A stretch of DNA of 64,000 nucleotides from positions 16,427,013-16,491,012 of the forward strand of contig OY754333.1 in NCBI GenBank assembly GCA_963573305.1, given 5' to 3'. The translations under genes were made by a program, and so were the position numbers. Source of the stretch: Pyrrhosoma nymphula. Its lineage: Eukaryota > Arthropoda > Insecta > Odonata > Coenagrionidae. Shown here piece by piece: positions 59,300 to 64,000 of the stretch. The notes beneath the pieces were generated by a model that was not told the DNA's origin, searched no databases, and saw only the letters and a list, made by a program, of their open reading frames with translations. How positions within the stretch are numbered: position 1 is the stretch's first letter; each line of letters begins with the position of its first letter.

Positions 59300-59840
59300 A
59301 CAGAGCAGCTGTTTTTCATCATGAATGCCTTCTTGCCTTGAGCTATTCTTCGCTTGACGTCCGCATAACGTCTTCCATCCCATTTAATGCAGCTTCAATG
59401 GTAGGTAGAGAATTCCACTCGTTTTAGCACCTCTACTTGTAGCTTGATGTCTTACCTTCGGCTTCTCTCTTCCACGTTCAAGAATTTTTTTCTTCCCATT
59501 GATTTTCATGTTGGGTCCTAGTAGTATATACTCGATCCATTGTGTTTAAAGATGCTTCCAGTTCTTCTGGCTTCTCCTTGATGACTGCAATGCCATCAGT
59601 GAAACGAAAAATATTGATTTCTTCTCGATTCGGCATAATTCCTTTGATTCCTATTTATTGAGCTCCATTGACCGCGTCTTCCTGGTACGTGTTGAAATGT
59701 GTCAGTGAAAGATTGCATCTTTCTTGTCTAACTCCTTTCATTATCTTTGTTTCAATCTTAATATTGGTTAACTGCAGCCCTTCATTCTTCACTATTCATT
59801 GCTATAAACTCTATTACACCCCGAGTTTTCTTCTTTCCCA
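59300..59840 (-). pseudogene. LINE reverse transcriptase core relic, minus strand
   Basis: Minus strand: IMKGVRQERCNLSLTHFNTY (about 59750-59690) is the VRQGCxLSPxLFNIY motif, followed by QEDAVNGAQ. Then EEINIFRFTDGIAVIKEKPE (about 59625-59565) is motif C, where FADD has become FTDG. ELEASLNTMDRVY and a decayed NMKINxxKT block follow to about 59460. Both catalytic-motif mutations and stops make it dead. Confidence 0.75.
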
Positions 59841-59999
59841 TATCCCTCTTTGTAGGGCCCATGTATTGTCCCTGGATCTTCCTCATGGAATCTTTCACTC
59901 TATATTTCCGTCGATTATGTTTTTGACAAATGAATTGTATTTCAGGGTGCGTCCAATACATCTGCTTCTTCTTTGTTTTATTACGCTACATATACGCCT

Positions 60000-60500
60000 T
60001 TCTTCTTCGGCTCTTCTGTAAGCTTCATCATTTTATCAATCCATTTTATCTTCAGCATCCGTCTCCAATACCAGGCCTCGAAGGCTTCTATTCTTCACTG
60101 GTCACATAACGAAGGTCCGAGACTTGGACCCACAGACTGCCACACTTAATACGAAGGTTTCCTCGTGAGATTACCTTGTTTCTAACTGCATCCTCTTTGA
60201 GGATAGTAGTTATAGTCTTTTCATCATGAACGATTTCATAGCTTGAGTTATTCTCCTCATAATGTCCTTTGTCCTACCGTACCGTGTGATAATTGTCACG
60301 AGGTGAGTGAACGATTTCTCTTGTTCTGATTTAATTCCTCAAATTGCAATGTTTACCTTCAATTTTTCACTTCGGCATATCAGGATTTTGGTTTTCTTTC
60401 TATTAATTTAATATTATAATCTTGAAGTATACTTGTTCCATCGTTTCCAATGAGGCCTGCAAGTCTTCTCGATTTTCAGGTAACTCCTTTGTTAGCATTC
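60000..60500 (-). pseudogene. LINE post-RT region relic, minus strand
   Basis: Minus strand, several frames: a decayed LQASLETMEQVY block (about 60450), NIKLIERK, HLVTIITRYGRTKDIMRR (about 60310-60255), ITQAMKSFMMKR, a decayed TFVWSVALYGSES block (about 60150-60110), and EAFEAWYWRRMLKIKWIDK (about 60090-60035). It covers the thumb/connection area after motif C of an endonuclease-RT LINE. It is probably a separate copy from 59300-59840, since order and overlap repeat. Confidence 0.7.
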
Positions 60501-61399
60501 AAATTGTAATGAATGGTTAAAATTATAAGGCCTCACAAGGACCAAGCCACTGATAAGCATTCAGCTTTTATCCACCTCAAAACTCAAGAATTTAGGCCTA
60601 ATATATAGACCATTCTCGTTGCCAGCGAATTAATGACAGGCTCCTAATTTCCTACAATGCGTCGAACGGGAGATTGAGAGTTCAAAGTCCTCTCAGAAAC
60701 ATTCAGCCATGTAGAAATTCAGGGGCATCTGGTTGAGGTGGCGGCCCGCCTTTTTGGTTGAGCACCTACATTTCCAGTAAAAGTTATTTTCATGCTACAT
60801 AAATTCTAATCTCCGCGACACACGATAGTAGCTCCGTCATGAATCTGGGCTTTCTAGAGGGAGTTCATCCTCACAACTCGAGAGAGGAGCGTCCGTGTTT
60901 TCTGACTTGAGGTGGAAAAGGTCACGCGAAATGAGACCTTTCCTATCCAAAGTTTACGCTACAGTCGAGAGTGAAACTAACAAATTAAATGACTGAATTT
61001 ATATGCTATATAGTTTGCTCGTTTTAGAACTAAAGATATTAAAGTCACGGGGGTAGAGGGGCTGAAACTCATGAACTAAGTGTAGCGTGGGAGAGGCAGG
61101 AGTGTTTGAACATATGCCAATACCGTGCTAGATGAATGCATTCTCCTTCATAACGCAGGTTTTGATGGACTACGATGCTAATTATAGACAACGCTCCTAC
61201 AAACCGTGCCTTACACCATTTCATCTACCAATCTGGCGTATTTCCTGCACCCAATCATGACACGCCGAAACCTTAGGATATGTCACACGACCTAAATACC
61301 TTCCCTTTGATGTCATGATAGAAGACAGGAAGTACGCCAAGCTGAATAGTTTGTATTACCTATGATAGAATCTATTTGCAAAGCAATATTTTAAATACA
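60501..61399. other. No gene seen
   Basis: Non-coding. A weak tRNA-like word GAGTTCAAAGTCC at about 60679-60691 is not supported by an A box. Confidence 0.45.
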
Positions 61400-61970
61400 T
61401 ACATTCAGACCCATCACACCATTTCCTTTCGAGGTAGGCACAGTTAAAGAGCTTTTTTCTTGATGCTAGGCCTAGGAAACTGGATCTTCTTTTAATAATT
61501 TCCTCAAAAATGCCCTATCCTAACATACCGCTTTCACTTCTGTTGCATTAATGCATTTCTTCATACACGCTCTCCTATTCTTAAGACTCCCAACATTCCT
61601 CTTAAGAGTATCTTCCATCACATTTACCAATGACTTTCATGAGCATCCAATTCCTTCATGATCCACCTATTCCTAACACAATTCCCCTAACTTTTATCGC
61701 CAACACTTCTCAAGGAGCTCATTCGCTCTGCATTTTATCTACATTAATTCCTATCCTGGCATATTCACGGTTCTCTACCATACAATAAAGTCGGTAGTGG
61801 AATACTTTTGTACCTATACTGCGATTTTCGCTTCCCTAGACAAGCACTTATTTCTTGATATGCTTTACGTACCACCTTTGACTTTCCTTCCAGCATTCCC
61901 GCGCCTTTTAATCTCTTCGTCTATTATTCCATCTTTCGCAAAAATTCTGCCAAGGTAAATTTATAAAATT
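61400..61970 (-). pseudogene. LINE ORF2 3' half relic, minus strand
   Basis: Minus strand begins YLGRIFAKDGIIDEEIKR (about 61958-61905), NAGRKSKVVRKAYQE, a decayed LPTLLYG block (about 61790), VRNRWIMKELDAHESH (about 61675-61630) and scattered GERV words. It ends in the family 3' tail (AACTGTGCCTACCTCGAAAG, AATGGTGTGATGGGTCTGAATG-like, 61450-61405). The tail matches those at 42779 and 63349. Many stops. Confidence 0.75.
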
Positions 61971-63200
61971 GTCCAATTAATCAATTATTTCGTATTTTTT
62001 TCAAATTGAAAAAAGTTTAAAAGAAAATTAAAAGTATATTTATTAGAAATCAATGGGTACCAATCAAAAATTTTATCGATGAAGGCTTTTCAGAGGGCAC
62101 TAGTACAGACAAGTAACGCAAACGTCACGTGTATGAGCACTGCCTAAGGAATGGGTGTTGCGTTTGACTAAGGATTAAGCTCTTACAAGGGTAAGACGGC
62201 TCGAAATAACCATAGAAGATCCTGGCTTCACCTTCTCCTAAATTGACCAAAAGGGGGAAGGAAGAAATTGGATTTCCCCTCTAATCATTTTCTGTTAATT
62301 GAGTCACCAGATTCCAAGACCCCAAATAAGTATGTGCCTAAAAGAAAAAATATTTGCACTAGATAAAGTCAACGCTTTCCGGCGTTACTATGTGGGAATA
62401 CATCATTCTAAAAATTGAAATAATCTAAAGTTGTGATTCCACAGAAAACAATTTGCCTAAAACAGAATTCTCTGGTACTGCCTCGAGTATGAAAATATTT
62501 CCGAAGAAATAATGTGGGTTTACATTTTTAGAGCATACACTACGTGCCATTGCCCATAAAAATGTGGTGTTAACTATTGCGTATAAGAAAACTTTTGCCT
62601 CCATCTAGGCTGAAAAAATTTATATGCATGCATATTTTTTCAGCCACAGGAATAATAAGGCGACGGTAGGTGTGGTGGATAAGGCACTGGTTTCCTAGTA
62701 GAAGTATCGAAGAAGTATAGAAGAAGTATTACAGCAGAGGCAGAGATCTTTCAATGTCCTCTCGATCCATACTCGGGTACAATTTGTGTAGCACCTCAAG
62801 TGCTGCTCACTGTCCGTCAGTTTGGACGCAAAACTATGGATCACTTGGCGTCTTTCGTTAACGCGCATTCGTCACACGCATTCCCTTTAGAATATAATAG
62901 AAACAACTTTATTGTTCTCGGAACAAAGTCCCTTGGAACATAAATTCAAAATACATGGCACCTCGGGACAACTAATAAAAAACATAAATACAAAAAAGTT
63001 ACACAAAACTGTGGTAACTAAATCAGCTAGATGGAAAAGACAATTAAAACAATTGCCACGTTTACAACACCGAAACGTAATTATTAATCAATCAGGACAC
63101 TGATGGATACAAACATTATAAAATAAAAATAATCATAATAACTATTTACAAATATTATTCAATATACTTAAATGAGAATGTGATGTTTGAGACACTAGAG
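61971..63200. other. Non-coding; possible SINE head near 62665
   Basis: GGTGTGGTGGATAAGGCACT at 62667-62686 resembles an A-box region, and GAAGTATAGAAGAAGTAT is a short minisatellite (62700-62730). No B box was found. Nothing else is recognised. Confidence 0.35.
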
Positions 63201-63360
63201 TTCCCTTTCGGGTACACTCTATGGTTTTAGACTTTACGTTTTAGAAATTATTAGTACCCATACTAAATTATACACTTAGTATTTTTTCTACAGTTTAAAA
63301 CTGATAGTAAAACTGTAGAAAAAATACCAAGTGTATAATTTAGTATGGTTCCCTTTCGGG
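63201..63360. repeat. 12-bp direct repeats around a 39-bp-arm hairpin
   Basis: TTCCCTTTCGGG occurs exactly at 63201-63212 and 63349-63360. Between them, 63258-63296 (starts CCATACTAAATTATACACTT) pairs with 63310-63348 (ends GTGTATAATTTAGTATGG) with one mismatch and a 13-nt loop. The second direct repeat is also the start of the LINE 3' tail on the minus strand, so the 136-bp segment may be an insertion into that tail. Confidence 0.8.
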
Positions 63361-64000
63361 ATTGGCACTGTCAAAAAAGTTGAATTCTCGGTGATAGGCC
63401 TGGAAAGCTGACTCTGGTAAAATAATTTCCTTCATCCTGTTCCATCCTTGCATACCTCATTTGCTTCATTTACACGCATTGCATCATGCACGCCCTCCTT
63501 TGTTTGAGGCTTCTTATATCCCTTCACTTAAAGTATCTTCCATCATATTCACCCGTGACTATCTCGGTCTATCCGTTCCTTTCACACCATTCACTCTGCG
63601 ATAATAAATCTGCTTCGTTATTCACTTCTCATTCATTCTCTTTTCATGGTTTAACTAGCGAAGCACGGTCCTTTCATAAATGTCGAACGCAAATATCTCT
63701 TAAACGATAAATTAAGAGAAATATTTTGCCGAACGGATAGGTATGGGAATTCGTTTTTCCCCCGAACAATAAGGGGCTATAATAAATGCTAGGCCTAATT
63801 TCATTAGAGCGTGTCCATTTTATATGTAAACGGCTGGTGTCCTAACACCCCCCACCACACGCCTATTGAGGCGGCTTGCGGGGTAATATGTAGATGTAGA
63901 TGTAGATGAAATGTCCATTACCGGAGAATTCATTACACATTCTTTCATCACTCACACATTCTTTTACCGCAAGCACTTCTTAAGTACCCCATTCCCACCA
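63349..64000 (-). pseudogene. LINE tail relic split by a nested insertion
   Basis: Minus strand. The part 63684-63349 matches the tail of the copies at 42779 and 61400 (for example AGCGAAGCACGGTCCTTTCA, 63655-63674, against the copy at 43098). The part 63916-64000 continues the same alignment (CACATTCTTTCATCACTCAC against 43131-43150). It is interrupted by the element at 63685-63908 and runs off the right edge. Confidence 0.7.
63685..63908 (+). mobile_element. 5'-truncated CR1/Jockey-like LINE 3' end, (TAGATG)n tail, TSD
   Basis: It starts in the C-terminus of ORF2: REIFCRTDRYGNSFFPRTIR (about 63716-63775), the same ending as 4600-4670 and 16610-16670. After a stop comes a 3' UTR with CACCCCCCACCACACGCC and GGCGGCTTGCGGGGTAATAT, then a TAGATG-repeat tail (about 63888-63908). 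The 7-bp AAATGTC occurs at 63678-63684 and 63909-63915, a target-site duplication. It lies inside a minus-strand LINE tail. Confidence 0.8.

Overview
This window looks like non-coding, repeat-rich nuclear DNA of an arthropod, most likely an insect. The signs are AT-rich sequence with no operons, short stop-interrupted reading frames, several clades of non-LTR retrotransposon relics, Penelope-like elements (PLEs), tRNA-derived SINEs, DNA-transposon relics and MITEs, and long AT/CA microsatellites. I cannot name the species. I found no intact host gene. The only candidate host coding sequence is one unassigned possible internal exon on the minus strand (31913-32050), next to a GC/CpG-rich block (32790-33420).

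Layout. 1-1139 is a broken endonuclease/reverse-transcriptase LINE. 4.3-4.7 kb and 15.3-16.7 kb hold relics of a CR1/Jockey-like LINE. 5-15 kb is mostly featureless AT-rich DNA with foldbacks, MITE ends and SINE pieces. 18.0-18.8 kb has a minus-strand SINE next to a TIR-bounded Tigger/pogo-like MITE. 20.7-21.0 and 25.8-26.1 kb are LINE tails. 27.4 kb has a perfect 51-bp palindrome. 28.6-29.4 kb is a deleted DNA transposon whose inverted ends are built from repeated TTCGGGAAAA-like units around a broken FLYWCH zinc-finger gene. 34.7-36.8 kb is a LINE tail followed directly by a PLE reverse transcriptase with a mutated catalytic motif. 40.2-40.9 kb is a hAT-like relic with a broken BED finger. 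43.4 kb is a tandem tRNA-related dimer. 44.4 and 45.4 kb carry two copies of an unclassified 230-bp repeat.

The richest part is 51.8-55.6 kb. Two minus-strand PLE copies lie between two long (AT)n tracts. One has an intact RFIDDIF motif, a GIY-YIG endonuclease and a hammerhead-like core near its 3' end. The other is interrupted inside its GIY-YIG domain by a roughly 215-bp insert that carries its own hammerhead-like core. A 100-bp inverted repeat links the two. From 56.5 kb to the end the window is a graveyard of LINE 3' ends, mostly minus strand, including a clean nested insertion (63685-63908) with a 7-bp target duplication and a (TAGATG)n tail.

Nothing here acts as a working pathway. The content is a layered record of insertions. 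The most notable parts are the PLE/hammerhead cluster, the FLYWCH transposon relic and the nested LINE.
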